The position numbers and the translations under genes were made by a program. This document shows, one piece after another, positions 32,157 through 44,382 of a DNA stretch of 64,000 nucleotides. Under the pieces are notes generated by a model. It saw nothing but the letters and a program-made list of their open reading frames with translations. It had not been told where the DNA came from and made no database searches. The stretch is taken from NCBI GenBank assembly GCA_933228895.1, contig OW121853.1, forward strand, positions 74,260,645 through 74,324,644, written 5' to 3'. Origin of the DNA: Platycnemis pennipes (lineage: Eukaryota > Arthropoda > Insecta > Odonata > Platycnemididae). The number at the start of each line of letters is the position of its first letter. Positions within the stretch are counted from its first letter, which is position 1.

Positions 32157-35032
32157 CACGTTGACGACCGATCACGGAAATCTCCGTGTTTAGCTAGCCG
32201 AATGTTGACGACCGGTCACGGAGATTTCCGTTTTTCAACGTATGCGTATTTTATCGCTTATTATTTTCTTATCATTGTTTATATATGCCTACTATTTGTT
32301 AAAATGTATTTTAAAATGCTTTTTCTATTATATAGAGTTGTTACGTTGTAAAATTCATTTTATTTTATTATTTATTTATTATAAAACTTTTTATGTTTTT
32401 TCGAGGTTCATTACATGCCGTACCCGAAATTTTGCTGGGTATTCTCCCGTAAATAAATTCGTATAAAAATTATTTCCGTGGTATATAAGATCAATGCTAT
32501 CCTCCAAAGTTCATGAACTATTAATATTTATAGTTCCACGTTCATTTAGTCAGTAAAAGACATGACCCAATTGTTCTCTTTTAGTCTGAGCTAAGATGTA
32601 AGCTCTTCTTTACTGATACTGCGATCAGCTTATGTATAGGGATCTTTCAAAAGGATAATAAATGTGTCATCTCAGTCGTCGAGACCTTCCAGCTCATGAA
32701 GAGGTTTCTCAAAAGGCATATTATCAACAATCTGACCGTAAACAAACCAAGCAGAGGGACCCTAACATGTGATAGCTTTCAAGGCCTACCCTATCTGTAG
32801 CTTCGTTGGTAGAAAAGGACCAGATGCCCTTGCCTCTCATCTTCTTTAGGCTTATACGCTTTTCTTACCGAGGATGCATCTAGTTTCACTCTGGGTGTCC
32901 GTGTGTTGTGTGCTTCCTTCATTGGATATCTACAGCCACTCATTCGACTAAAGTTTTATTTCCAGAGTTCAATTGTGCTTTTGCATCATTGATGTGAATA
33001 ATAAGGTTATATCGGGTGCTAATACCGATTCTGTTTACTAGTACTTACTCTTCTCATTTTCCAATGAATTTACCTCAATAAATTTGAGCCACATTAGAAT
33101 TATTGAACGATGGAGTCAAAGAGTAGTGGCACATCATGTGGAATGACCGAGGAGGATATATGTACCGAACTCTGTGTTGATGTATTATCGGACACGCCAT
33201 ATGATTACATAGAAGAGAGTGAGGACTCAGACTGTGAAATTGGTCTTGAAACTTCTGGAAGATGGCATGGAAGAAAATCTACACGTTTAGTTTACCGTGA
33301 TAGTGATTCTGAAGGAACTGACAATGACAGTAATTTTGTGAAGGACACCGCTGAGACATGGCACAAAAACGATTTTCCAAGAATTTTAGAAGTATTTCAG
33401 GGCAAAGAGGGAATCATCAATACACTTGATAACTGTGAACGCATTTTGGATGTGGTAAAATTGTTTTCTGGGGAAGATTTGTTTGAAATGATGTGTAATG
33501 AAACAAATTTGTACTATATGCAAAATGAAAGCAAGTATAAGCATTCACAGAAATCAGGGAAATGGAAAAACGTATCTGTAAAAGAGATGAAAGTTTTTCT
33601 GGCAATAATCATATTGATGGGAAAGGTAAGGAAAGACTCAATTAGGGAATATTGGAGCACAGATGCGTTTATCGAGACGCCAATTTTTGGAAATTTGCTA
33701 AGCAGAAACAGGTTTGAGCAAATTTGTAAATCTTGGCATTTTAGTGACAATGAATCTAACTCTGACTCTGAAGATAGGTTATATAAAATTTGACCTATTG
33801 TTGCATATTTTCTAGAAAAATTCAAGACAGTATACTCACCAAGGCGTGAGCTCTCTCTTGATGAAGGAGTAATACCTTGGAGAGGAAGATTGAGGTTTAG
33901 GACATATAATCCCGGTAACTTGGTGAAGTATGGATTATTAGTGTGCATGGTGTGTGAGAGTGATACAGGGTATATCTGCAACATAGAAATATACACAGCA
34001 GAGGGAAAAAAATTAGAAGAAACAATATTGTCACTTCTAGAACCGTATTTATACCGATGGCATCATGTGTACCAAGACAATTATTATAACAGTGTACACA
34101 TAGCCGAAACTCTGCTTTAAAAAAAAACTCGTGTTTGTGGTACCATTCGTGCGAACAGGGGACTTCCGTCTGAAATTAGGAACGAAATGTAAAATATGAA
34201 GAAAGGAGACTACATGTTCTGCAGAAAAGGGGAAGTTTTGCTTGCCGCATGGAAAGACAAGAGGGAAGTGAGGATGATTTCCACGATCCACGACGCGAGT
34301 ATGGGTGAAGGAAAACTAAACAGGTGGACAGGAGACATCAAGAGAAAACCTACTTGTATTTTGGAGTACAATAAGTACATGGGAGGAGTGGATTGGGCCG
34401 ATATGTACCTTGCGTACTTCTCAATACTGAGAAAAACTATGAAGTGGACGAAAAAAGTTGTGTTGTGGCTAATAAACTGTGCCTTATTCAATTCTTTTAT
34501 AACCTACAGAACTCTGAACAGGTCTTCCCGTGTGACTTTTCAAAAATTCGTTTTGGAATTAGCCAAGGGTTGGGCTAATAGTGAAGAAGAGAGAAGTGCC
34601 TCGTCCAGCGATGACGGCACCGAAGCTGATAAAGAAGGGCCGACTCAACGGGCGCCTCGTCGGGATCATCCAGCAAGACTATCGGGCGTGATGACGATAC
34701 ACACTCTAGAGAAGATAGTAGGGAAGGGGGAAAAAAAATATCCATCACGGATGTGCCGAGGTTGCTCTGCAAAGAAAATTAGAAAGGAAACTCGGTATAT
34801 TTGTGCGTTCTGCAAGGTTCCTCTTCATGAAGGGACTTGTTTCACGCAATATCATACCAGGAAGAAATACTAGAATCTATGGTGAGTAAAACATTTTTTA
34901 TTTTATTGAAAAAGGTTAAAAAATAACCACATTACACCAATTTTAGTGCAGTAATGTCATTTAGGTTACATCCCTATTAAATAGCCGGTCCTACGTAGAA
35001 GGATGGGATTTTAATACCCGGCCGTCAACGTG
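32157..35032 (+). mobile_element. piggyBac element, full length
   Basis: TTAA lies on both sides (32153-32156 and 35033-35036). Ends are CACGTTGACGACCG and, from the right, CACGTTGACGGCCG. Inside the left end the terminal motif is repeated (TTGACGACCGGTCACGG near 32205), and each copy is followed by a short palindrome, CACGGAAATCTCCGTG and its near-inverse. The 2.9-kb length is typical. It carries one transposase frame. Confidence 0.92.
33110..34873 (+). pseudogene. piggyBac transposase with three in-frame stops
   Basis: A single frame of 587 codons, matching the usual ~590. Stops fall at codons 228 (TGA), 337 (TAA) and 361 (TAA) and there is no frameshift. The N-terminus is acidic and DS-rich. 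The DDD triad is complete: Asp251 in LSLDEGVIPWRGR, Asp323 in YQDNYYNS and Asp428 in GGVDWADMY, spaced as in piggyBac. The C-terminus has the Cys/His-rich domain (RMCRGCSAKK, YICAFCKVPLHEGTCF). An ATG-initiated run upstream of 33110 is not required. Confidence 0.93.
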
Positions 35033-35137
35033 TTAAGTACCTACCCAGCGGATGTTCGTCTACAACCATTCACCCACCAGTCGTCACTATGCACTGGGGA
35101 ACCGCATAGAACAGAATGAAATGACATACGTGGGTGT

Positions 35138-35387
35138 CATGGGCGTAGCCACGGTGGGGCACTTCCCCCCCCTGGCTCATTAGCCAAATGAAAAATTACA
35201 GGTCAACTAGCTGAACCATTGACATACACAACAAGAGTGTGAAATAAAATAAATACAAATTGTATTAAGGAATCTTACAATTTTTCATCAAGGGGCAAAA
35301 ACAAACTTGTGTTATAGAACGCCGACTTATTTTTGCCCCCCCCCCCCCCTCCCTCCCCCCTTGGAGAACATCCTGGCTACGCCACTG
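35138..35387. mobile_element. hAT MITE, 250 bp
   Basis: The left end is CATGGGCGTAGCCACGG and the right end, inverted, CAGTGGCGTAGCCAGGA. Flanks GTGGGTGT (35130-35137) and GTGGGTGG (35388-35395) form an 8-bp target duplication with one difference. The interior is AT-rich with C-runs and non-coding. Confidence 0.82.
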
Positions 35388-38195
35388 GTGGGTGGTGAGC
35401 ATCCTCTCTCTAAACATAACATTCCACAACAACCAACGAACGTTTATGAATTCCTGTCTCTCTATCGCATGATTCGGTAGCTTAGATAATCTATTCTAAA
35501 CACTGTTAATTTCGCAAAACATCGGAAAATTAATGCCAAGATTTCATTGCTCACGACGCTCGTATATCGGCGAGGAAAGTCACAAAATAACAATACACTG
35601 GCAGATGGTGTTTCACGACAATGCTTCGACCACACCCTTCGTAAATACGATCGTGATCGTACTTTAGTGGATGTAGTACTTCCTTCCATATCAATAATTC
35701 TGAAAACAACTAACAACTGAGGTACAAAATTAGGACATGAAAATAGTGCTTGGGAAGCACTAATTAATATACATTTAACAATCAACGTCGACCAAATAAA
35801 AGATTCAACAAGTGGTGTCAACCGAGTGAGTCGCAAATACAGGTCTTCCATTGATATAAACGATAATAATAACAGAAAACGTATTTCAGTCCAAACTTAG
35901 GGCATACTATTAGTACTTAGGGAACACTAATCAATATAAAAATACCAATCAACATCGACCAAATAAATGACGCAACACGTGGTGTCAATTGAATCGAAGG
36001 GTATTACATGTATGCAAACGGTAATAACCAGCAGCTGAGTGGTTTCCAACGAAAGGCCAACGCCCTATCCGGCGTAAAACAAAGAGTGAAAACCTTTAGT
36101 CGGATAGTTTTAACGGGAGGGCAAATAACTTACTTCAGCAGCAGGGTCTTCTTATTCCTCCTTCAAGTTACAAGCCCTCAGGAGGCTGACGATTGTCCTG
36201 CTTTTATGCCTCTGGTAATGAACGGCCTCTCCGCGAAAAGTTAATTAGGTCAGGATCACTGAATATTGATGAAGTAGAGATAGGTACGGAACAAACTGCA
36301 CCGCCAGATCCAGTATGGAAGGCCACGGAAGATAGCCCGCGAACCTTCTAGAACATTCCTGACCAAGTCCCGCCCCATCCACCCCCCCTGGGAATGTGGT
36401 AGACTCTGATTGGCCAAGGAGGATTACTCATCTTTTCACAGAACCCAAGGACCCCCCCAGGGTTGCCGAGCTCGGCGACTTGAGAGGCCCAGGGGGGTCG
36501 GGGGATGGGAAGTCTTTCGTAAGCGTATGTATTGCGATCTAATTTGGGGACAGTTGGGGAAGTGACCGTGAGTTAAGAGTGTGCCATACTGAGTTAAAAT
36601 TTTTGAGCGGCGGTGACGATTCAACTTTATAATCTATCAACATGAAACTTCGTATGAATATAGACTAAACAGTTTTTTACCCACTGAAAATATTAATTTT
36701 TCATAATTGTTTATAAGTTTTATTTTGTTATTGTATTACAACGAAATTAACGCAAAATTTCAAAAAACAGTATTGTCAGTTCCTCGGTAATGTTACCAAA
36801 TATTCGTTTCAGAAAATAATGATGATATACCTCTTATTGTTTTGGTATCACCGAAGGTCAAACATTTATTTAAACAACGACCTTTAGGTGCTGCGCCCTG
36901 GCAGCAGAAAGAGAAACCACTACGCCAAGCGCGACGGCTGACCCCGCCTCTATCTCAGGCCACGCCCCTTTTGGTAGTCTGGTCGCTGGTGACTCATGGC
37001 AGGTCCGATTTCAAGAGTTACTCTGAGGGTCCGATGAAATTTTAGCTGTTGGCGACTGACTAGAGGAAAACTTCTCTCGTTTGTCTCCCGTCTTGGGTTC
37101 TCACTCCGGTAAGCTCACCCTCTCGTTAGCCCAGCCGCGAGATCGAGCGGGACGAGTCACTCTCCGGTGTAACGCATAGACAGGTGATGGGACATCTGAG
37201 TGCTGCAATATGCGCACGAGGATTGCACGTTTCACACCGGGCAGTAACTTACACTAACTTACGGAACTTGATTCGCACCCTTGCCTCGCTACCTGAGGAT
37301 AGAACAGACGACCCACATAGCATGCAAGATTTCAGCAAGTTTGGTTGAGGCTGGCATGTGGCTTGCCAAGATTGGCAATCTAGATGCAAGCTTGCTGCAA
37401 TATTGACACGTTCCGTGCAAGTTACGCTCAATTTGCATGAAGTGTGCCAACCTTGGCAACTTTGCTGCAGGACTCGGGCAACATTGGTAGCAATAGTGCA
37501 AGGCTCAAGGCAATTGCAACTATACGGTTCCTACTAAGGGAGGAGTAGAGTTACCTTTGCTTGAACGCGCACGGCTTATTTCCCGTGGAAGAAAAACAAT
37601 TCGAGCTAAATTGAAGAAGAGCGAGAGTTAATAGGAAAATTTTGCGCGAAATTAACTTAAGCGTGCGTAACGATAAATTAACTGGCAAAGAAGAACAAGT
37701 TTGTAAAGTCGTGAATACAGATTAATTGTGAATACAGTTTGATTGAGTACAGAAAACAGTGGTATTGACGTCAGGGTTTCTACCAAGGATCCCGCAGCCC
37801 GTCGGATGAAGATGGCGATTGCCATATTACTGAGGAAACTCTTATTTATCTCTCCTGGAGTTGAAAGAATATCCGTTATGCATATTCATAACGGTCATGC
37901 TTACTTTTAGCCACAAAATGGTCATTGGGGAAATGTTTTACGGATTCAAATATCCGTGTCCAAATGTTGTAAAGTTAGTTATCACTAACGAATTCATGCA
38001 AGCCAGCAGCTGTATATGTACGGCCTCCTAACAGTCATTTGTTAGCGAAGAAGCGCTAGATAGCCATCGTGATATGCATTTCGTTAGGTCGTTTAGGACA
38101 AGGTAATAGGACACGTAGGTCAAGTATGTATTGTTAAGAATTAAACCTTTCGCGTTTACAAATGCGGGAAAGTCATTTTCTTTTTAAATTTTGAA
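35388..38195. other. No recognisable gene
   Basis: This 2.8-kb stretch has no supported coding region. The 129-codon minus frame at 35851-35462 has no family resemblance. A TTGCAAG-rich stretch at about 37330-37520 resembles the cores at 3262-3575 and 38196-38600. The GC-richer part at 36300-37200 could be an LTR or regulatory region but shows no diagnostic ends. Confidence 0.45.
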
Positions 38196-38600
38196 ACTAT
38201 AGGGATACTCATGCAAGTAGTGATTTTTTTGTAATACCTAACTAATTTGTTTCGCTATGAACATTGTTACAGCTCCTTTGCACAATTGCATTCCATAGGC
38301 AATGTTTTAGTGTGTGGTTCATGAATGCTTTCCTACCCTCGGCGTACCCTCTATTTTTGCCAGGGTTGAAACTTGCACAGGACTTGTGTGAAGCTTGCAC
38401 AGAACTTGCGTGAAGCTTGCATGAAACTTGCTGCAAGCTTGCAGTGCAACCTTGCAGCAAGCTTGTAACAGGTGCAGTAGTCAGATTGCAGCAAGCTTGC
38501 TGCAAGCTTTAACCTTGCCGATGCAAGCTTGCTGCAAGGTTGCTATCTTGCAATGACAAGCTTGCTGCAAGGTTGCAGCAAGCTTGCTTTGCCATGTGGG
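38196..38600 (+). repeat. Dispersed repeat with GCAAGCTTGC core, copy 2
   Basis: A direct-orientation homologue of 3262-3575 with a longer core: a dozen or so GCAAGCTTGC and TTGCTGCAAG units, which build many overlapping short palindromes. Confidence 0.78.
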
Positions 38601-41188
38601 GAACCATCAGGTGAGACTGCCGCGGTAGGCGGCTTGGCAAGGTAGTCTCACTATCTGTATACACGGCTGAATATTTTCATTAGTGTTCAACTATACTAGA
38701 TGCTTTTTCACCCTTATTTTCGAATGCCTTTTCCACCTCACAGTCTAATATTCCTCGGCTTAGATTTAGCCACGAATTATTTTTCCCCTTAATCTGAATC
38801 TTTTCTGCCTCTAATAATATTTTCATATCTCATCATTACTGTTTTCAACCGTTTTATCTTTCTTATTTCCTGGTAACACATAACTATTTCTTATCCTCTA
38901 TCAATAATAGTTTTTCCATTTCTTATCGTTGTTCCTTACACCTCACCTTCTTTGTTTTATTTTTTCTTGACACATTCTTTCATACTTTTGCGTTCCATGA
39001 TATTTACTTGTCTTCACTCTCTTATTCTTAATATTCCTTACCATTCCATCTGAGATTCACAACATTTTCATCCAGCTAGTACCTGGTATTCCATTTGTTT
39101 CTCCCTGCTCTCGTTTTTCCCAATTTTTTCTCTCCTTGATTTCCTCATCAGATCATATATCCTTTTCCTCGCCCAAAGCTTCTTCCAACAAAACCTGGTA
39201 TTATTTACTTTTTACGCCAATTAATGCCTCCAAATTGTGGATGCGGTTGACAGTTCACTCAACGGAATATTTTTATCTTATCAAATGTTAAAAACCTTGG
39301 TATTGGGGCTAATGTATTCGAAGACAAATATAATGAAAAATCCCTGTTTTCGAGAATCGAGTCTATCATCAATGTAGCGGTTGAAGTTCTCAGCCATTGG
39401 TCTGATTTCACTCAACAGGAAATACTATTTTATGTCTTAACCATATTCAAGGTTTCTTTCAACTAATAATAGATTTTAGTGACATATCTCATTTCTTTGA
39501 CCTATTCCGTGCTATTCACACGTCGCGGTTTGTAACCGAAAATGTGCCCCCTGTTCAATTATGCGTTTTCTATTTTTATCGCTACCCTCTCGACTATCTG
39601 CGTGTTTTATCCTTCATTGCTCCTGTTGAGTAATGGGCAGCCTCCCTCAATGGGATAGATAGGCTACTGCTTCTGGAATGACTCTAGTCATCATTTCCAA
39701 AAGCTTCTACCGGTCATGATTTTCCAACACTGCATTCACCCTCTCAGTCGGCCACGAATTCGTAAAGAACGACAATTGCTTTCCCGTATTTCTACTTACG
39801 TATTTTCTTCAAAATCGCAGATCGTTGAATCCTGGGGGTTACTACGGATAACTATTACGGATCACTACGGAAATAACACCACGAAGCATCGATCAAAGGC
39901 AGCGGAGATATGGCAACACATCAAGCAGATTCACGAAGTTCACACTACGGAGGTCTGAGAGCGACTGAATTTTCGAGAGGCTAGGCCACGCCTACTGCAT
40001 CCTAGTTCGCCCAGAGAAAGTCACGTGACGAGCGACTTTCACTTCGCTCACCCCCAAAAATTTAAGGCCTGCCCCTCAGTCGCAAAGATATTTGAAACGG
40101 ATAATAGTCTTAGGGCGAGAGTTCTCTTTTGGGCGATTATAGAATTAGTCCTCTCTTAGCAATTACGGACCTTGAGTCGGCGGGCGGTAAGGCGACTCGG
40201 TTCTCGGCCCGAACGATTACGGAACACCGTTTGTCGCCGCTGGGCAGGGAATTGGTCCCGATCTCGCCCTCGACTGTGAAGGGGTAATTCGATGAGTCGC
40301 ACCCTTGATTCTGATTTTCTTGGCAATTGTCAGCTGTTTTTTTTACTCGCTTGGCGATAGTTCCCTGTGTTTACATTGAAATATGCAATGAAACCACAAA
40401 TATAAAATTACATAGAAATTGGAATCGTTTGAAATGGAGTATTTAATTCGCTGCGAGGTCTACCGTTGAATAGGGACTACTTACTAGTCTTTGAATTTAC
40501 CAGGTTTATGAAAACTCGTGTATTAGTCAAAAATGCTCATTATTGTTGTGATGCCCCAACTTAAAACTGTCACACGGAAATAATTAACTGTTGTCTTGAC
40601 CTCCGTCATCTGTAAATGTTTTATGATTGATCGCTCCTTTCATGCCTGCGGATTCAAAAGAATTATCGAGGGAATATTAGAAGTATAATTCTTCCATTGT
40701 TCTTATTCTATGCCACTTCTACTACTAGACGGATTTCAGTCGGCCGTGACTTATGTTCTGACATTCACATTATCGTCTTTTTATTTAGTCTTTCTATGTT
40801 TCCGCATCGCTAACTACAAAATAATATATTAAATTGAAATACTTGAAATTGGTTGAATTGTAACTTCACAATTTCACTTAAAGGGCGAAATTCGTGAATT
40901 GTGAAAACAGCGGACTGTGCAAAACAAAACAGCACACCACAACATGTTGTTTTCGGAATAATAAAACTAGGTGATCGATGAATATTCATATTCCTTTTTC
41001 CAGTTGTGATACGTGCACTATTTAGCAATGTTAATTTTGGGTTCGTACTTATAACTTCATTGATGAAATTCAGCTGACGTTATGACATAGTCATTTCCCT
41101 GAAGAATGGCGAAATTTAATAGTTTAAGATACGTTTAAATACGCATATTTTGTTTTATGTATGCACGGAATATGGTGTATATAGCGTA
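38601..41188. other. No recognisable gene
   Basis: Mostly T-rich sequence. The 80-codon frame at 39716-39958 and a GC-richer block at 39950-40300 have no recognisable features. Confidence 0.45.
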
Positions 41189-41340
41189 TGCATAATAAAG
41201 CGTAATAGTAATACTCCACACTAATTTATTGATCATCGACCCGGGTGTCGGCAACTCAGTGCCATTTTCAAGATTGCCAAAACCCGGGTCGATGATCAAT
41301 AAATTAGTGTGAAGTATTACTATTACGTTTTATTATGCAT
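41189..41340. mobile_element. 150-bp hairpin element with PLE-like core motif
   Basis: Arms of about 58 bp (41189-41245 and 41282-41340) differ at two or three positions and begin TGCATAATAAA. On the minus strand the loop and flank read TTGAAAATGGCACTGAGTTG then CCGACACCC, a stem-loop of the kind found near Penelope-like element ends (TGAxxATG-stem-CGAAAC). A comparable motif sits in the insert at 59343-59724. The class is inference. Confidence 0.6.
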
Positions 41341-41820
41341 ATTAAAAACTTCCACAAGGTTACGTTTGCAATGACTTCTTATACTTGTAAATAGCGTAAT
41401 TGTAAGTGGGTAATAAAAATGACGAAAGCTAACACTTACCACAAAAGATTTAAATTTCTAGTTACGGGATAAAAAGGACTAGGAATTACTAATAACAAAC
41501 TTTTGAATGGAAAACTGTGATGATTTATAATGTAATATGCCCGCAAAAAATTAGAGACACTACTCCCTCAATGGCCATTTCATCTCACTGACCTCTCAAA
41601 GGATTGTCGCAGCAAACAAGCTGGATTACTTATGGCTTGCGAATGCAGTGTTGACAGATCATATCAGTACAATATTTTGGAGCGCTAATTTTCGCTGTCT
41701 GGAAGTGGTACGGATTAATTATTCCGTGACGGTACTAGAAATCATTCTGATATTATATCACTATCATTTTCATATTAGCGGTAGTCAAATGGTGAATTAA
41801 ATTTGCGTATTGTATTGCAG

Positions 41821-43400
41821 GCAGCCATCATTGGATACCGTACCAAAAAGGTGCTTTTCGTAGGGGTCAAAAATAAATACTGTATGGTGTGCCGAAGAAC
41901 AGAAATATCCCTCACAGAAGCAAGCGAGCACGTGTGCTTCAAAAATTGGGAATGCACAACCTCTTCCACAAGTATGGAGTCGGCTATAGTTTAAGAGGGG
42001 TTTAGAGCTAGCGAACAGATGTATGGAATCCGATACAATAAGCTGATTGCAGATGGTGACAGCAGCGTATATGCCACGTTGGTTCAATCCCGGCCCTATA
42101 AAAATACTCCGATTGAAAAAAATGAATGCAAAAACCACCTCCTGCGAAATTACTGCACAAAATTGAGGGAAATCAGCAAGGATAAGCGGAATGGACCTGC
42201 CTGCCTTAGGAAAAAAGTTTCCTCAAGTGTTTTACGCTTACGGACTGCAATGGGGGCGTTTACTCGGAACCGAAATCGCAATTTTGTACACGAAATCGTT
42301 AGATGGAAACGAAAAACTAATTTTAGTGAAAAAATTAATCTTCTAACCATAACCATTCACTCATAAATCAAAAATTAAAATAAGCAAAAGGTGACGCCCA
42401 CCGAAAATGCTGCTGTGATAACATTGACGTCATTTTCCTCCCGTCCTTGACTGCTTTCAGCGGAGGGGGAAGGGAGTGGAGGGGGATACTCGGAAGGTCT
42501 GCTCGCACAGATGCCGTCGAAATCGCTCCCATTGGCCGAGTCAGCTGTGCCCCCCCCTTTGCGATAAGGCAAAGTAGCTTCGCGGGCTCAGTTGTGATTG
42601 GACGAAGTAGATATACGTCAGAGGTTGCACCACACCCACTTTTCCGAAAGGGTTAAAAACATCAGTTTTTCGCCGCTTATAACTCGGGAAATAATTGTCG
42701 GATCAGAAAATGGAAAAATACGGGTCCTTTTATTTTACAAACTCTATCAGATTCGGCAATAAAAAAATATGGTAAACGACCCCATTGCTAAAGCAATTGC
42801 CTACCGCAAACAAGACGACAGAGCCGGAAGCCTTGATGAGAAGATATCGAGATTGAGGAAAGACATTTTAAATAGTCCAAGACATAACTTTGGAGACCAC
42901 TCAAACTGCGCAGAATATTTCTGCTCTAGAAGCGATACTGAAGATTCTATCATCGATGAGATCCGCTCCTCTGGGCTAATGGAGGAACTGAATCGAATCG
43001 TGAGATATTTAGCACGCCACAGCAGGAGTTTAATTCAGGATCTCAACAGTAACTACGCGGAGCACTTCAATGCTATAGTTGCAAAACAGCATTATTTTAC
43101 AGATTCAGGGCCAGCTCCATGTGACAAGGAGACAATTCTGCTTATTCGCAGTACATACCGAGGTCCACCCGTATATTAAATCGGTGAAGGTGAAGAAGGA
43201 CGATGACCTATGGAGAAAGATGGAGCCCAAGCTTACCAAATTTTATCACCTGTGCCTGCTGCCAGAGCTTACAGATCCTCGACGGAGCAGAAATATGTCT
43301 CTTCGCGAGCCGACGCATATTCTTGATGCACAAGAAGAAGCTAAATTGAAAAAAACTTCCCGTAAACGGAGAAGATCAGATTTCGACTTAGCATGACTGC
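41821..43400 (+). pseudogene. Mutator-like transposase-domain protein, interrupted
   Basis: After a good 3' splice site (TGTATTGCAG at 41820) comes GYRTKKVLFVGVKNKYCMVC, HVCFKNW and STSMESAIV, a TAA at 41992, then in the same frame MYGIRYNKLIADGDSSVY, IEKNECKNHLLRNYC and, beyond a 530-bp insertion (42247-42775), AIAYRKQDDRAGSLDEKISR and HNFGDHSNCAEYFC. These blocks recall the arthropod Mutator-like transposase domain family (Pfam Mutator, PF20700), including the DGDSSVY motif. After about 43140 the frame shifts to a basic tail ending KRRRSDFDLA. Upstream exons were not found. Confidence 0.75.
42247..42775 (-). mobile_element. Family C element, copy 2, inside the Mutator-like gene
   Basis: This is the inverse of 18326-18858. 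Termini are AATGGGGGCGTTTAC and, from the right, AATGGGGTCGTTTAC. It splits the codon series LRLRTA / AKAIAY and the two sides are in the same frame. GC lies on both sides of the element, the only trace of a target duplication. It is a non-autonomous DNA element of undetermined superfamily. Confidence 0.72.
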
Positions 43401-43649
43401 ATTCGTTGAGCTTGTACATGTATCTTTAATGCTATTAATTATCCTAAATGTTTACATAATCCATTTCATTTATAATTTTGAGATAAACGACTAGGAGACG
43501 TGGTATTACATCACTTTCGTTCTTTACTTTCTCTCAAGTCATTAATCTAATTCAATCTGTTCATTAATCCCACCTATTCCTTTCTCCGAATTTTGAATCC
43601 ATTCTTTTGCATCTCATTTCACGAATCCTCTTATCCTCATAGATGTCTT
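43401..43649. other. Short spacer, no feature seen
   Basis: AT-rich sequence downstream of the Mutator-like pseudogene. Confidence 0.4.
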
Positions 43650-44040
43650 CCACTTCTTAATCTTCGTAGTCCGACGTAAGCATGGGAACTTGTACCACAA
43701 TGGTATCTGTAGGATTGGTTTCAATCTTCATCATTATAACCCTCTTACTGTACTGCAGGAAGCTCTTCACACGCAGTCCTGCACGCTTGCTGAACATTAT
43801 GCCTACTCCAGCATTACCATTCAGTGATCCTGTGTGAATAATTCTGTAACTTCCTCTCCAAAAGTTCGCTTCTTCGAGCCATCTCATGTCACTGATTCCT
43901 AATGTGTCGAGGTCCATTCTGCGAATGGAGATCACAGGTTCTTCCTTCAGATTCAGCCATCTTAAATTTCCTCAATCTCCCGCAGGTCCGAAGTGATCGC
44001 AAGTTCCAAGTTCCTACCCTAAAATGTTTATGACGCTTGA
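43650..44040 (-). pseudogene. RTE/CFD2-like endonuclease fragment
   Basis: Minus strand: VGTWNLRSL-type lead near 44010, then MDLDTLGISDMRWLEEANFW, NAGVGIMFSKRAGLRVKSF, and TNPTDTIVVQVPMLTSDYED. This matches the APE-type endonuclease of RTE-like LINEs (usual forms: LGISExRW, IVQVYAPT). A stop follows the last block. Confidence 0.75.
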
Positions 44041-44382
44041 CTGATGTACTCTCTCGGGTAGTCCCCACCCGGAGATCCGAATGTTAGAATATTTTACTCG
44101 AGAGGGCTCCATCATGTTGATTCTTGATATAAAGAAAAGAAAATAATCGTTAATTAAAATTAATCGTAAAAAACCAACTATGGTTGAGGGCCGCATGTCT
44201 TCTGATAAGCAACACAGCGTTTGACTCAAGGCATGTCAGGGTGGCGAGTTTGGTGCTCCAAGAACACCCTGACTCCATGTTGGCCGCCTGCGACTCCAGA
44301 ATCATATGGTTGCCTCTAATCTTGAATGACAATAAACCCAACCAATAATGAGATATCACGCAGGTTTGTGTACGTGACCTCG

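Noticed and set aside
35462..35851. 129-codon minus-strand ORF
   Set aside because: No family resemblance, and the surroundings look like AT-rich intergenic DNA.
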